A stretch of DNA of 64,000 bases from Caballeronia sp. Lep1P3. Lineage in GTDB: Bacteria; Pseudomonadota; Gammaproteobacteria; Burkholderiales; Burkholderiaceae. Under the pieces are notes generated by a model, which was given only the letters and a program-made list of their open reading frames with translations, was not told the origin of the DNA and did not search any database. The DNA lies in the NCBI RefSeq assembly GCF_022879595.1, contig NZ_CP084265.1, positions 1,860,001 to 1,924,000 of the forward strand, read 5' to 3'. Below, piece by piece: positions 1-12,641 of this stretch (the first letter of the stretch is position 1; each line of letters begins with the position of its first letter). A program made the position numbers and the translations under genes.

Positions 1-1151
1 GCCGCGCGCTCGGCCTCGTTCAGCACGACGCGCAGCCGCAGGCACGCCGGCCCGCCGCCGTTTTTCATGCTCTCGCGCAAATCGAAGACGAGCACTTCGT
101 CGATCGGCGTCGAACGCGTCGCGAGCGAGTCGAGATACGCGGCGACGCGCTCGTTCTCGCGGCATTCCTGCGGCACGACGAGTACCTGCGTGCCATCGGC
201 GCGCGAAAGCAACTGGCTGTTGAAGAGATAGGACGACACCGCATCGGCCACGGTGACTTCGCTCGCCGGCACTTCGAGCACCCTGAACGCCGCGCCGTGT
301 TCTTTCAGCTTCGCCGCCAGTTCCTCGTACATCCTGCGCTGATCGACGAACGCGCGCTCATGGCAAAAGAGCGTCGTGCGATTGCCGACCGCGATGACAT
401 CGTTGTGGAAGACGCCGGCATCGATCACATCGGGCGATTGCTGCGCATACACCGTCGATGCCTCCGACAGGCCGTGCAGACGCGCAACCGCACGGCTCGC
501 CTCGAGCGTCTGCCGCGCAGGGAAGCGCTGCGGCTGCGGCCCGCGCCCGTATTCGCTGCGCCCGTAGACGAAAAATTCGACGCCCTTCTCGCCGTATTCG
601 CGGGCAAAGCGCGTGTGGTTCGCCGCGCCCTCGTCGCCGAGCGCGGGCGTGCCGGGCAGCGCGTGGTGAATGCGAAAGCGCGCTTCGTCGGCGAAGATCG
701 CGGCGAGCGAGCGGCGCGTTTCGCCATGCTCGATCGCGCGATGCAGCTTCGCCGCGAGATTCGCGGGCGTGAAGTGCACGCGGCCATCGGCGGTATCGGC
801 GGAAGGGCTGACCGTCGCGGCGTTCGCCGTCCACATGGCCGATGCGGAACTCGCCGCGGCGAGCAGTTCTGGCGCTTCGCGCGCCGCGCGCTCGATCACG
901 GCGGCGTCGTCGCCGGTGAAGCCGACGCTTCGCAAGAGCCGGATCGACGGGCGTTCCAGCGGCGGCAGCACGCCCTGCTGAAAGCCGAGATCCGCGAGCC
1001 GCTTCATCTTGCGCAAGCCCTGCTTCGCCGCCGCTTTCGGGTTCGCGACCGTTTTCTCGTTGCTGCGCGACGCCACGTTGCCGAACGACAGCCCCGCGTA
1101 GTTGTGAGTCGGGCCGACGAGTCCGTCGAAGTTTGTTTCGAATGCCTGCAT
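1..1151 (-). CDS. astB: N-succinylarginine dihydrolase AstB, C-terminus cut by window edge
   Basis: Second enzyme of the arginine succinyltransferase pathway; hydrolyses N2-succinylarginine to succinylornithine, CO2 and ammonia in the cytoplasm. The minus-strand frame opens with [20 protein letters not shown], the conserved AstB amino terminus, and runs open to base 1. The last visible part reads [19 protein letters not shown], which holds the Cys of the family's Cys-His-Glu catalytic site. About 383 codons are present; the family is near 445, so roughly 60 residues lie outside. It is last of the ast genes visible and follows astD with a 15-bp gap; astE would be expected beyond the edge. Confidence 0.93.
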   Translation of the reverse strand, partial: MQAFETNFDGLVGPTHNYAGLSFGNVASRSNEKTVANPKAAAKQGLRKMKRLADLGFQQGVLPPLERPSIRLLRSVGFTGDDAAVIERAAREAPELLAAASSASAMWTANAATVSPSADTADGRVHFTPANLAAKLHRAIEHGETRRSLAAIFADEARFRIHHALPGTPALGDEGAANHTRFAREYGEKGVEFFVYGRSEYGRGPQPQRFPARQTLEASRAVARLHGLSEASTVYAQQSPDVIDAGVFHNDVIAVGNRTTLFCHERAFVDQRRMYEELAAKLKEHGAAFRVLEVPASEVTVADAVSSYLFNSQLLSRADGTQVLVVPQECRENERVAAYLDSLATRSTPIDEVLVFDLRESMKNGGGPACLRLRVVLNEAERA

Positions 1152-1166
1152 GGTGAATCCCGGTGC

Positions 1167-3686
<2,520 letters not shown>

Positions 3687-3690
<4 letters not shown>

Positions 3691-4742
3691 TGCAATTCTC
3701 CCGAGGCTTGATGCAGCGGCACACAGCGCACCGTGTCTTTCAGCGCGACGCCGAGCGCGTCGCGCGCGTCGTCGGTCAGGGCGGCGCCGTCGGCGCGCGT
3801 GCCGGTCAACGGCGCGATCGCGCAGCGAAACGCGTGCGCCCCGCCTGCCGCGACGAGATACGGCGTGCCTTCGCCTTCGCCTTCGCCCGCGCCTTCGCGC
3901 ACCGAGCGCAATTCGCCCGAATGCGCCGATGCGCTCTTGTCGACGGCAATCGTGAGCACCGGGCCGGCGTCGAAGATATCGACGAAACGGTCCGGCTCGA
4001 AGCCTTCTTCGAGGTGGATGTCATAAGCGAGCAGCGTGCTCTTGTTCGGCTCGCCGAGCACGCGCTGCGCTTCGCCGGGCAAAAGCGGCACATAGAGCGG
4101 ATACGTCGGCATGACTTCCGCGATGAACGTGCGGCTGCGCCCGCCCGACTCCAGTTCCACCTGTTCGAAGTCGCGCCCGAAGAAGTTGCGCCCGACCGCT
4201 TCCCAGAACGGCGAGACGCCGGCATCGTCGGTGACGCCGAGCATCAGCGAGAACACTTCGTCGGAGAAGCGCTTTCTGTTCGCCGCGATGTACAGCATGC
4301 GCGCGCGCGACAGCAGATGCGCCGCCGCTTCGCCTTCGCGCGTGCGCAGCGACGGATCGGCATAGAAGCCCGTGAGCCGGCTCTTGCCCGTGAGTTCGTG
4401 CGACATCGTGAGCGCGTGGATCTTGCGGTTCACCTTCAGTTCGCGCGATGCGTGGATGAGCGCGTCGTTGCGAAACGTGTAGAACGGCTCCGAATAACCC
4501 GCCGACGCCACGATGCTCGACGTGCCGAAGAGCCGCCCCGTTTGCGCGTCTTCCAGCACGAAGAGATAGAACTCCTCGCCGGGGAAATCGACTTCGGCGC
4601 GAAACGAATCTTCGGAGAGCGCGACGCGCGTCTCGAGCGCGCGCCGGTCGCGCGGCAACGAGTGCAGCACGGGCTGCGCCGCGCGCGCCATGCGTTCCAG
4701 CTCGTCGACATCGGCGAGTCTTGCGGGACGAACGAATAGCAT
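3687..4742 (-). CDS. aruF: arginine/ornithine succinyltransferase, alpha subunit (AruF)
   Basis: Partner subunit of the succinyltransferase. The 351-residue protein starts MLFVRPARLADVDELERMAR and parallels the beta subunit along its whole length (SRLTGFYADPSLRTREGEAA and VDIFDAGPVLTIAVDK blocks). A variable acidic Gly-Glu stretch sits near residue 295. It begins 24 bp after astC and ends in the 4-bp overlap with the beta gene. Having two paralogous subunits rather than one AstA is the Pseudomonas/Burkholderia form of this enzyme. Confidence 0.92.
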
Positions 4743-4766
4743 CGTCGTTTCCTGTTGAGCGAGTGG

Positions 4767-5996
4767 TTAGCGAGCGGAGAGCGCCGCGCCCGCGACTTCT
4801 TCGATCGCCTTTTCGATGCGCGAAAAGCCTTCGTCGAGATCGGCCATCGGCATGACGAGCGACGGCGCGAAACGCAGCACGTTCGGCCCGGCGATCAGCA
4901 TGATGACGCCGTTTGCCGCTGCCGCGTTGAGCACGTCTTTCGCGCGGTCCTTGTAGGCGTCGGCCAGTTCCGCGCCGATCAAAAGGCCGCGGCCGCGAAT
5001 TTCTTTGAACATGCCGAAACGCTCGTTGATGCGCTCCAGATGCGCCTTGATCGCATCGCTGCGCACGCCGACGCCTTCGAGCAGCTTCGGATCACTGATC
5101 AGTTCGACCACCTTTTCCGCGATGGATGCGCCAAGCGGATTGCCGCCGTATGTCGTGCCGTGCACGCCGACCTTGAAGTGCTGCGCGATCTCTTCGGTGG
5201 TGAGCATCGCGCCGATGGGAAAGCCGTTGCCGAGCGCCTTCGCGCTCGTCAGGATGTCGGGCGTGACGCCGTATTGCATGTAGGCGTAGAAGGTGCCCGT
5301 GCGTCCGACGCCGGTTTGCACTTCGTCGAAAATGAGAAGCGCGCCGTGCTTGTCGCAGGCTTCGCGCAAGCCTTTCAGGAACGCGGGATCGGCGGGCAGC
5401 ACGCCGCCTTCGCCCTGCACCGGCTCCACGATCACCGCGCAGGTCTTGTCGCCGATGGCGTCGAGCGCCTGCGCGAGATCGTTGTACGGCAGATGACGGA
5501 TGCCCTGCGGCTGCGGCCCGAAGCCTTCCGCGTATTTCGGCTGGCCGCCGACGCTCACGGTGAAGAACGTGCGGCCGTGGAAGGACTGCGTGAACGAGAT
5601 GATCTCGATCTTCTCGGGACCGTACTTGTCGATGGCATAACGGCGCGCGAGCTTGAGCGCCGCTTCGTTCGCTTCGGCGCCCGAGTTCGCGAAGAACGCG
5701 CGGTCGGCGAACGTGAGGTCGGTCAGGCGTTTCGCGAGGCGCAACACCGGCGCGTTCGTGTAGCCGTTGCCGATGTGCCAGAGCTTGTCGCCCTGTTCGT
5801 GCAGCACCTTCAGCAGTTCCGGATGCGCATGGCCCAACGCGGTCACCGCGATGCCGCCCGCGAAATCGATGTAATCGCGGCCTTCGGTGTCCCACACGCG
5901 CGAGCCGCGGCCCTTCTCGGGCACGAAACCGGCCGGCGAGAAAACCGGAACCATTACTTCGTCGAACGTACCGCGATTCACATTGATGTCGGTCAT
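4767..5996 (-). CDS. astC: succinylornithine/acetylornithine aminotransferase AstC
   Basis: Class III PLP aminotransferase that converts succinylornithine and 2-oxoglutarate to succinylglutamic semialdehyde and glutamate. 409 residues. Visible landmarks are the PLP phosphate-binding [12 protein letters not shown] (104-115), [14 protein letters not shown] with the ring-binding Asp224, and the Schiff-base lysine in [10 protein letters not shown] (Lys253). The start at 5996 has a GGAGTGG ribosome site. First of the five ast genes visible here. It closely resembles ArgD; the ast context decides the name. Confidence 0.94.
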   Translation of the reverse strand: MTDINVNRGTFDEVMVPVFSPAGFVPEKGRGSRVWDTEGRDYIDFAGGIAVTALGHAHPELLKVLHEQGDKLWHIGNGYTNAPVLRLAKRLTDLTFADRAFFANSGAEANEAALKLARRYAIDKYGPEKIEIISFTQSFHGRTFFTVSVGGQPKYAEGFGPQPQGIRHLPYNDLAQALDAIGDKTCAVIVEPVQGEGGVLPADPAFLKGLREACDKHGALLIFDEVQTGVGRTGTFYAYMQYGVTPDILTSAKALGNGFPIGAMLTTEEIAQHFKVGVHGTTYGGNPLGASIAEKVVELISDPKLLEGVGVRSDAIKAHLERINERFGMFKEIRGRGLLIGAELADAYKDRAKDVLNAAAANGVIMLIAGPNVLRFAPSLVMPMADLDEGFSRIEKAIEEVAGAALSAR

Positions 5997-6124
5997 GAGC
6001 CACTCCTCTACGGGTTCGTGCTGCAGTCGTGCTGCTCGCGCGTTGCAATGCCTTCGATATTAGGCAATCGCGCGCGTTCCGTCTTGCGCGTTCGCGACAT
6101 GCTTCAACGGGCTTTCCAGCGCCT

Positions 6125-7174
6125 TCACGCCGCGTCGGGCGGCTCGATCAACGCGCCGCCGCGCGGTTCGTCGAGCGCGCCGCGCTGCTTTTCGATCCAT
6201 TTGCGGCGCTCCTCGCGCGGCGTCACGCCGAAGCGGTCGCGATACGCGTTCGAGAAATGCGCCGCCGATGAAAAGCCGCACGCGAGGCTGATCTGCACCA
6301 CGGATTTGCTCGTGCGCTGCAGTTGCGTGCGCGCTTTGGTGAGCCGCAGGTTGAGGTAGTACTTCGACGGCATCGCGCCGAGATACTGACGAAAAAGCCG
6401 CTCCAGTTGCCTGCGCGAAATGCCGATCAGATTCGCGATTTCATCGGTGGCGAGCGGGTCTTCGATGTTCGCTTCCATCAGTTGCAACGCGTCGTAGAGA
6501 CGCGGATGGCGCTCGCCGGGCGCGGTCACGAACGGAATGCGCTGCCGCTCGGTGCCCGCGCGCAACGCGCCGACGCCGAGCGAATCCGCGATGCGCTCCG
6601 CGAGATCCTGGCCGTGATCGCGCGCGATCATCGCGAGCATGAAGTCGATGCTCGCCTGCCCGCCGGAACAGGTGGCGCGGTCGCGATCGATTTCGAAAAT
6701 CTGCTGCGTGACGATCACGCGCTCGAATTGCTCGGTGAACTGCTGATACGTCTCCCAGTTCACGGCGACGCGGTACTGCGCGAGTTGGCCCGCCATCGCG
6801 AGCCACCAGACGCCGTGATGAATGCCCGAGACGAGCGGCGTGCGCGGCGCCACGCGCGCGAGGCTCGCGAGAAAGAGCCGGTAGTCCGCGAACTGCTGAT
6901 AGCGTTCGGAGAGGACGATCAGCCAGTCGCACTGGATGGCGTCGTTGAAGGCGCAATCGGCGGGAAGCTGCGCGCCGCCCGACAGCGGCACGGCACGGCC
7001 GTCCCACGAACAGATGCGCCATCCGTAGAGACGATGACCGTCGATTTCATTGGCGAGACCGAGCGTGTCGATGACCGGGCCGATGGCGCTCATCGACACC
7101 GGCGGGAGCGCGACGATCGCCACTTGCAGCGGCCCGCGCGCCGCGCCCGATGCATTCGCCACCTTACTGCCCAC
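6125..7174 (-). CDS. AraC-family arginine regulator with GATase1-like domain (ArgR-like)
   Basis: 349 residues. The N-terminal half is a DJ-1/PfpI (GATase1-like) domain (VAIVALPPVSMSAIGPVIDT near residue 18). The C-terminal third is an AraC double helix-turn-helix (ANLIGISRRQLERLFRQYLG, then VVQISLACGFSSAAHFSNAY). The position that carries the nucleophile Cys in amidotransferases reads SGIHHGVWW, so no catalysis is expected. The GTG start follows the hisP stop by one base. In Pseudomonas aeruginosa an ArgR of this architecture activates the aru and aot operons in response to arginine, and the position between transporter and catabolic genes supports the same job here. Confidence 0.87.
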   Translation of the reverse strand: MGSKVANASGAARGPLQVAIVALPPVSMSAIGPVIDTLGLANEIDGHRLYGWRICSWDGRAVPLSGGAQLPADCAFNDAIQCDWLIVLSERYQQFADYRLFLASLARVAPRTPLVSGIHHGVWWLAMAGQLAQYRVAVNWETYQQFTEQFERVIVTQQIFEIDRDRATCSGGQASIDFMLAMIARDHGQDLAERIADSLGVGALRAGTERQRIPFVTAPGERHPRLYDALQLMEANIEDPLATDEIANLIGISRRQLERLFRQYLGAMPSKYYLNLRLTKARTQLQRTSKSVVQISLACGFSSAAHFSNAYRDRFGVTPREERRKWIEKQRGALDEPRGGALIEPPDAA

Positions 7175-7175
7175 G

Positions 7176-7976
7176 CTACTTGAGACTGCCGGATAGGAAC
7201 TGCCGCAGACGCTCGCTCTTCGGCGCGGTGAGCACGTCGGCGGGCGCGCCTTCCTCTTCCGTGCGCCCTTGATGCAGGAACATGACGTGATTCGACACGT
7301 TGCGCGCGAAGCCCATTTCGTGCGTGACGACGATCATCGTGCGCCCTTCTTCCGCGAGCCTTTGCATGACCTTCAGCACTTCGCCGACGAGTTCGGGATC
7401 GAGCGCGGACGTGGGTTCGTCGAAGAGCATGACATCGGGGTGCATCGCGAGCGCGCGCGCGATCGCCACACGCTGCTGCTGCCCGCCCGACAGATGCGAC
7501 GGATACTGCTTCTCCACGCGCGGCGGCAGGCCCACTTTCTCCAGATACTCGCGCGCGCGTTCCTCGGCTTCCTTCTTCGTTATGCCGAGCACATGAGTGG
7601 GCGCTTCCATCACGTTCTCGATGGCCGTCATGTGCGACCAGAGATTGAAGTGCTGAAAGACCATCGCGAGCTTCGTTCGCACGCGCTGAAGCTGCTTGTG
7701 ATCGGCGACATCGAGATTGCCGTTGCGGTCGGTCTTCGTGCGAACCGTTTCGCCATCGACGACGATCTGCCCCGCGTTCGGCTTTTCCAGAAAATTGATG
7801 CAGCGCAGGAACGTGCTCTTGCCGGAGCCGCTCGCGCCGATGATGCTGATGACATCGCCCGCGCGCGCCGAGAGCGAAACGCCCTTCAACACTTCGTTGT
7901 CGCCGTAGCGCTTGTGTATGTCCTCGGCGACGAGTTTCGTCGCGGCGGTCGCGACGTCTTTGGCTTTCGGCTCCAA
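7176..7976 (-). CDS. hisP: ABC transporter ATP-binding protein, basic amino acid type (HisP/AotP)
   Basis: ATPase of an arginine/ornithine/histidine importer. It shows Walker [10 protein letters not shown] (about residues 47-55), signature [15 protein letters not shown] and Walker [14 protein letters not shown] chose a TTG start at 7976 because GAGGAG lies six bases upstream and it gives the usual short leader before [12 protein letters not shown]. An in-frame GTG at 8012 would add 12 residues but has no ribosome site. Its stop nearly touches the regulator gene. With the two permeases it forms the membrane complex; no periplasmic binding protein is encoded nearby. Confidence 0.92.
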   Translation of the reverse strand: MEPKAKDVATAATKLVAEDIHKRYGDNEVLKGVSLSARAGDVISIIGASGSGKSTFLRCINFLEKPNAGQIVVDGETVRTKTDRNGNLDVADHKQLQRVRTKLAMVFQHFNLWSHMTAIENVMEAPTHVLGITKKEAEERAREYLEKVGLPPRVEKQYPSHLSGGQQQRVAIARALAMHPDVMLFDEPTSALDPELVGEVLKVMQRLAEEGRTMIVVTHEMGFARNVSNHVMFLHQGRTEEEGAPADVLTAPKSERLRQFLSGSLK

Positions 7977-8033
7977 CGCTTTCTCCTCGGGTGATGACAG
8001 GGTGCCCGGCACGGCTTCGAATTTTACCGCTCG

Positions 8034-8747
8034 TCAGCCGCGCGCCGGGCCCAGGTAGGCGAGCCAGCGCCGCTCGGCGCGCCGGAACGCGGCCACGAGC
8101 GCGAACGAGATCGCGAGATACAGCAGTGCCGCGATGCCGAACGATCCGAACGACTCATACGTGGCCGAATTCGCATCGCGCGCGACCTTCAGGATATCGG
8201 GCACGGTGGCGGTGAACGCGACGGTCGTCGCGTGCAGCATCAGGATCACTTCGTTGCTGTACAAAGGCAAGGCGCGGCGCAGCGCGGACGGCAGGATCAC
8301 GCGGCGATACATCGTGAACGCGCCCATGCCGTAGGCGCGCGCCGCTTCGACTTCGCCGTGCGGAATCGAGCGGATAGCGCCGGCGAAAATTTCGGTCGTG
8401 TAGGCGCAGGTGTTCAGTGCGAACGCGAGGACCGCGCAGTTGAATCCGCTGCGAAAGAACGCTTCCAGCAAGGAGTGCGTGCGCACGAATTCGAGGCTGT
8501 ACAGGCCCGTGTAGAGCAGCAGCAACTGCACGTAGAGCGGCGTGCCGCGAAAGACATACGTGTAGATTCGCACGGGCGTCGAGAGCCAGCGGCGCTTCGA
8601 GACGCGGGCGCACGCGAGCGGAACGGCCGCGCAGAATCCGAGCGCGATGGACGCGGCGAGCAGCCACAGCGTCACGACGAGGCCCGATGCGCGCATGCCG
8701 TCGGAGTACAGGAAAGGACGCCAGTATTCGGCGAAGATCGAGAACAT
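8034..8747 (-). CDS. hisM: amino acid ABC transporter permease (HisM/AotM)
   Basis: Inner-membrane permease of 237 residues with about five hydrophobic segments. The EAA loop near GEVEAARAYGMGAFTMYRRV is the contact for HisP. The first helix falls in LVVTLWLLAASIALGFCAAV. It begins 16 bp after the end of hisQ and is followed by hisP. The pair of non-identical permeases is the HisQM/AotQM arrangement of the polar amino acid transporter family. Substrate (arginine or ornithine) is inferred from linkage to ast genes. Confidence 0.9.
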   Translation of the reverse strand: MFSIFAEYWRPFLYSDGMRASGLVVTLWLLAASIALGFCAAVPLACARVSKRRWLSTPVRIYTYVFRGTPLYVQLLLLYTGLYSLEFVRTHSLLEAFFRSGFNCAVLAFALNTCAYTTEIFAGAIRSIPHGEVEAARAYGMGAFTMYRRVILPSALRRALPLYSNEVILMLHATTVAFTATVPDILKVARDANSATYESFGSFGIAALLYLAISFALVAAFRRAERRWLAYLGPARG

Positions 8748-8763
8748 GGACGTGGCTCCGTCG

Positions 8764-9453
8764 TCAAAGCTCGGCGTGACGCACGCCGATCGAATAGCGG
8801 CGCTCGAGCGCCATCAGCACGACATTCGAGGCGGACGTGATCGCGAGATAGATCAACGCCGCGACGAGGATGAAAAAGAACATGCTGAACGTGCTTTTGC
8901 CCGCATCCTGCGCGGCCTTCACGACATCGGCGAGACCGATGATCGACACGAGCGCGGTCGCCTTCACGAGCACCTGCCAGTTGTTGCCGATGCCCGGCAG
9001 CGCGAAGCGCATCATCTGCGGGAAAAGAATGCGGCCGAACACGCGCATGCCGCTCATGCCGTAAGCGCTGCCCGCTTCCAGTTGGCCGCGCGGCACCGCG
9101 AGAAACGCGCCGCGAAAGGTCTCGGTGAAATACGCGCCGTAGATGAAGCCGAGCGTGAGCACGCCGGCCGTGAAAGGATCGATGTCGAACTGGTCCCAGC
9201 CGAAGGCATCGGTGAGCTGATTGATCGCGATCTGGATGCTGTAGAAAAGGAGCAGCATCAGCACGAGATCGGGCACGGAGCGGATGAGCGCCGTGTACGC
9301 GGTCGCGACGCCGCGTAAGACGCCGTGCCGCGACAGTTTCGCCGACGCGCCCAAAAGCCCCAGCAGCACGGATACCGCGAGCGACAGAATCGCGAGCGCG
9401 AGCGTTTCCTTTGCGCCCGCCCAGAGTAGCGGGCCGAAGCCATGCAGCGACAA
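8764..9453 (-). CDS. hisQ: amino acid ABC transporter permease (HisQ/AotQ)
   Basis: Second permease, 229 residues, first gene of the transporter-ast array. It starts at TTG (MSLHGFGPLLW) with GGAGG a few bases upstream. The EAA-loop region reads GQLEAGSAYGMSGMRVFGRI, matching the family. Hydrophobic helices occupy roughly residues 15-40, 60-80, 95-115, 150-170 and 190-215. It is homologous to, and presumed to pair with, the HisM-type protein downstream. The 275 bp upstream of it, before the next gene on this strand, should hold the operon promoter; I see no clear box there. Confidence 0.9.
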   Translation of the reverse strand: MSLHGFGPLLWAGAKETLALAILSLAVSVLLGLLGASAKLSRHGVLRGVATAYTALIRSVPDLVLMLLLFYSIQIAINQLTDAFGWDQFDIDPFTAGVLTLGFIYGAYFTETFRGAFLAVPRGQLEAGSAYGMSGMRVFGRILFPQMMRFALPGIGNNWQVLVKATALVSIIGLADVVKAAQDAGKSTFSMFFFILVAALIYLAITSASNVVLMALERRYSIGVRHAEL

Positions 9454-9728
9454 AAGCGCCTCCTTTGATGTCGGCGGAAGGCGCAGCGCCTTTCCTGACT
9501 GGCGGCAATCGTCGCAAGACGAAACCGATCGTTCAAACGGCGCGCGGTCTTTTTATTGCGACGCAGCATGACTGCGCGCCCGGGCTGGCGCGGCGGTCTC
9601 GCCCGCCCTTGAACGGCGGTCAATCGCGACAGCCGTGAAAACCCGCATGCGCGCGCCGGACGAAAACCGCGCGTTTGCGTCGCTTTTTCGATAGCCGCGC
9701 GCGGGCCTCAGTGATGGCTCACTCAGCG

Positions 9729-10127
9729 TCACTCGCGCGCGAGGCCGCGCACGATCTGCACGACATGCCCGTTCGCCACCGCGATGTCGGGGCTTTGCTG
9801 AAGGAGCGGCAGGAAACGCTCGGCGAAAGCGGGCTCGCGCGTGTCGGCGCGAAACATCGCGATGACCGCCTTCGCGTGCTCGATGCGCGCGTCGGGCGTG
9901 GCGTCTTCGTCGTCGAGCACGTCGTCGATGGCGGCGATCAGCGTCGACAGCGGCGAGAGCCAGCGAAACGCCGAGCCGTTGATCACGATCTGCAGGAACT
10001 CGCCCGGCGATACCGGCCCGAATTCGGCTTCGTGCGCCGCGCGCAAATGCGCGAGGATCGCGCGATGCAGCGCGAGCAGCGGATGCCGCACGTCGCGAAG
10101 GAAGGAAACGGCGGTGTGATCGTCCAT
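9729..10127 (-). CDS. hypothetical protein downstream of an EAL phosphodiesterase
   Basis: 132 residues if the ATG at 10127 (MDDHTAVSFLRD) is used; the frame stays open 15 codons further upstream without an obvious ribosome site. Predicted mostly helical, soluble and acidic, with no signal peptide or membrane segment and no motif I recognise. The arrangement, ending just after the EAL gene on the same strand (about 20 bp), suggests co-transcription. Function unknown. Confidence 0.7.
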   Translation of the reverse strand: MDDHTAVSFLRDVRHPLLALHRAILAHLRAAHEAEFGPVSPGEFLQIVINGSAFRWLSPLSTLIAAIDDVLDDEDATPDARIEHAKAVIAMFRADTREPAFAERFLPLLQQSPDIAVANGHVVQIVRGLARE

Positions 10128-10146
10128 GAGCGTCGTCCGTGAGTAA

Positions 10147-11733
10147 TTAGCCTGCGCGCGTCTTGCCCGCATAGCGGATGAATTCGGCGGCGGTCAGCGG
10201 CGGCGAGAAAAGCCAGCCCTGGCCCGACTGCGCGCCGCGCGCCTGCAGATACGCGGCCTGTTCCTCGCGCTCGATGCCCTCGGCGATGACCTGCACGCCG
10301 AGCGTCGCCGCCATGTCGATGATATGCGAGGCGACGCTGCTCGATGCCGCGTCCTGCCCGACCGTATCGACGAACGACTTGTCGATCTTGAGGCCGTCGA
10401 CGCGAAAGTTCTGCAAGTGCGACAGGCTCGAATAACCGGTGCCGAAGTCGTCGAGATAGACAGCGTGGCCCGCGCGCCGGAACGCACTGATGACTTCCTT
10501 CGCGGCCTGGGCGTCGAGAAAGCCGCGCTCGGTCGCCTCGATGCGGATCTGCTGCGGCCGCACGCCTTCGCGTGCGAGCGCGGGGACGAGCACGTCGAGA
10601 AAGCGCTGCGTCGTGAGATCCGGCGCCGAGAGATTCACGGAAACGTAATACTCCGCGTAGCGCTTGAGGAAGTCGCCGAGTTCGAGCAGCACGGTGTCGA
10701 GCACCTGATCGGTGATCGCCTGGATCAGCCCGCGATGTTCCGCGAGCGGAATGAAGTGATCGGGCCGCACGATGCGGTCGTGATGCTTCCAGCGCACGAG
10801 CGCTTCGGCGCCGACGCAGCGGCGCGTCGCGAGATCGACGATCGGCTGATACGCGACGATGAACTGGTGCCGCCGCACGGCGTCGCTCAACTGTCCGCGC
10901 GGCGAAAGCCGCCTCACGATGAAATAGCCCGCCCAGCCCGCGCACAGCAGGCCCATGGCGACGCCGGCGAGCAGCCATCCCCACGGAAGCGTGCGCACGC
11001 GTTGACGCCACGTCTCGCGCGGCACGCTGACGACGACCGCGAGCGGCATCGACGCGGAGCGGCGCACGGCCACCGACGCGCAGTCGAGCGCGGCCGGCGG
11101 CGCGCGGTAGACGGCGAGCATCGCGGCGGGATCGGCCGCATCCGTGCCCGCGATGATGCGCCGCGCCTCCGTGTTGATGACGGCGAGACCGGTGACTTGC
11201 GCGCGCGCCGTGTCGATGCCGTCCACGTAAAGCGACGGGTCCGCCGCGACATAGAAGCCGTCGCGCCCCATCACGAGCGATCTGCCGCCGCCCGGCAGAC
11301 GCGCGAGGCCGTACCACGCGCTCACGCCATCGCGGGAACGCCAGTCGGGCGCCGGCAGCGTGAGGCCTTCGGGCGCGCCCGCCGACACCGCGCCGAGCAG
11401 CGACGAGCACTGCCAGCGGCCGTCGCGGTCATACGCGCCGGCATCGCGGGCCGGGCCGTGTGCGAGCGCGATGCGCCTGAGCGCGCGCAGATACGGCGCC
11501 GAGCATGGCGCGTCGCTCACCTTGCCGATGTCGCCGAGCGCAACCGACAGGCGCCGCGTGAGATCCTCGGCGCGCACGAGCGCGGCATCGGCAAGCGCGT
11601 TCAGGCGCTCGACGCGCGCCTGCCGCTCGCTGCGCGCCGCGTAGATGAGGCCGGCGACCGCTGGCGCGAGCGCCGCCATCGTCACCGCGGCGACGAGGAG
11701 CGCCCCGATCACGGCACGTTCGAGTCTGTTCAT
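10147..11733 (-). CDS. membrane cyclic-di-GMP phosphodiesterase, CSS-motif/EAL
   Basis: 528 residues. Helix 1 lies near residues 9-31 and helix 2 near 252-273. They bracket a periplasmic CSS-motif domain whose redox-active region has Cys77, Cys109 and CSS at 109-111. The cytoplasmic C-terminal EAL domain begins near residue 281 with GAEALVRWKH (Glu310-Ala-Leu) and contains YLDDFGTGYSSLSHLQ, so the metal and substrate residues look intact. In E. coli the PdeB/C/D/G/N proteins of this build hydrolyse c-di-GMP under control of periplasmic disulfide formation; the same is inferred here. No GGDEF domain is present. Confidence 0.92.
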   Translation of the reverse strand: MNRLERAVIGALLVAAVTMAALAPAVAGLIYAARSERQARVERLNALADAALVRAEDLTRRLSVALGDIGKVSDAPCSAPYLRALRRIALAHGPARDAGAYDRDGRWQCSSLLGAVSAGAPEGLTLPAPDWRSRDGVSAWYGLARLPGGGRSLVMGRDGFYVAADPSLYVDGIDTARAQVTGLAVINTEARRIIAGTDAADPAAMLAVYRAPPAALDCASVAVRRSASMPLAVVVSVPRETWRQRVRTLPWGWLLAGVAMGLLCAGWAGYFIVRRLSPRGQLSDAVRRHQFIVAYQPIVDLATRRCVGAEALVRWKHHDRIVRPDHFIPLAEHRGLIQAITDQVLDTVLLELGDFLKRYAEYYVSVNLSAPDLTTQRFLDVLVPALAREGVRPQQIRIEATERGFLDAQAAKEVISAFRRAGHAVYLDDFGTGYSSLSHLQNFRVDGLKIDKSFVDTVGQDAASSSVASHIIDMAATLGVQVIAEGIEREEQAAYLQARGAQSGQGWLFSPPLTAAEFIRYAGKTRAG

Positions 11734-12077
11734 TGCGTGTTATGGTCCGCCGCGCGAGACGTATCGCTCGCGCGCTGTGGTGCGCCTGGTTCGCGGCGGC
11801 TTGCGAACATCGAGTGCATCGCCCGGAAGTGGGGAAGCCGCTGCGCGCGGGACGCGCATGCGGCATCGTGGACAAACGGCCTAGTGTAGGGGCGCGCCAT
11901 TGCGCGATTCAACGTTTTAATTCGGCTAAAAGTCGCGCGTTTCGTGGGCTGGCGCACGGCCCGCCGGCCAAATCTTTGCCTGTCGTCTGGCTGTCGTTTG
12001 CCGCTCTGTTCGTGCTTTCTTCGCCCCGCGCGCGACGTGAGAAAATCCCATCCATCCGACTCGGCCCTCCAAGCACC
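11734..12077. other. divergent intergenic region, no gene seen
   Basis: 344 bp between the EAL gene (minus) and the acetyltransferase gene (plus). An open frame crosses it upstream of the acetyltransferase, but it lacks a start with a ribosome site and is not gene-like in composition. It should hold both promoters; I could not pick convincing boxes. Confidence 0.5.
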
Positions 12078-12605
12078 ATGACATCGACGAACGCCCGTGC
12101 GCCCGTCATCCGCGACGCCGCCTCCGGCGACTTCGAAGCCATCGCGCGCATCTATTCGCACTACGTGCTGCACGCGCTCGCGACTTTCGAGGAGAGCCCG
12201 CCTTCCGTCGGCGAGATGCGCGCGCGGCATGCCGCGACCATCGCGGCGGGCCTGCCGTACCTCGTCGCGGAAGTGGATGGCGAGGTGGCCGGCTACGCGT
12301 ATGCGTCGGCGTATCGGGCGCGCTCCGCGTATCGCCACACCGTCGAGGATTCTGTCTATGTCGCCGATGGCTTCGGCGGGCGCGGCATCGGCTTCGCGCT
12401 GCTTTCTGCGCTCATCGCGCGTTGCGAGGCGGGACCGTGGCGGCAGATGATCGCGGTGATCGGCGGCAGCGGCAACGCGGGTTCCATCGCGTTGCACGCG
12501 CGGCTCGGCTTCGAGCACGCGGGCGTGCTGCGCGACGTGGGTTTCAAGCTCGGCCAATGGGTCGATTCCGTGCTGATGCAGCGCCGCCTCCGCGCGCCGG
12601 CCTGA
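12078..12605 (+). CDS. GNAT-family N-acetyltransferase
   Basis: 175 residues in the phosphinothricin/methionine sulfoximine acetyltransferase-like branch. VIRDAASGDFEAIARIYSHY opens the fold, EDSVYVADGFGGRGIGFALL is the acetyl-CoA pyrophosphate loop (motif A, G-x-G-x-G/A), and GFEHAGVLRDVGFKLGQWVD is the typical C-terminal end of that branch. Start ATG at 12078 chosen from the conserved N-terminus. It is followed 36 bp later by the YigZ gene. The substrate cannot be told from the sequence. Confidence 0.88.
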   Translation: MTSTNARAPVIRDAASGDFEAIARIYSHYVLHALATFEESPPSVGEMRARHAATIAAGLPYLVAEVDGEVAGYAYASAYRARSAYRHTVEDSVYVADGFGGRGIGFALLSALIARCEAGPWRQMIAVIGGSGNAGSIALHARLGFEHAGVLRDVGFKLGQWVDSVLMQRRLRAPA

Positions 12606-12641
12606 TTTCGCCTGTCCGTTTCCCTTTCGAAGTCACCCGCC

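Noticed and set aside
11730..12557. 275-codon minus-strand frame opposite the acetyltransferase
   Set aside because: Arg/His-rich shadow; the plus-strand GNAT motifs are decisive.
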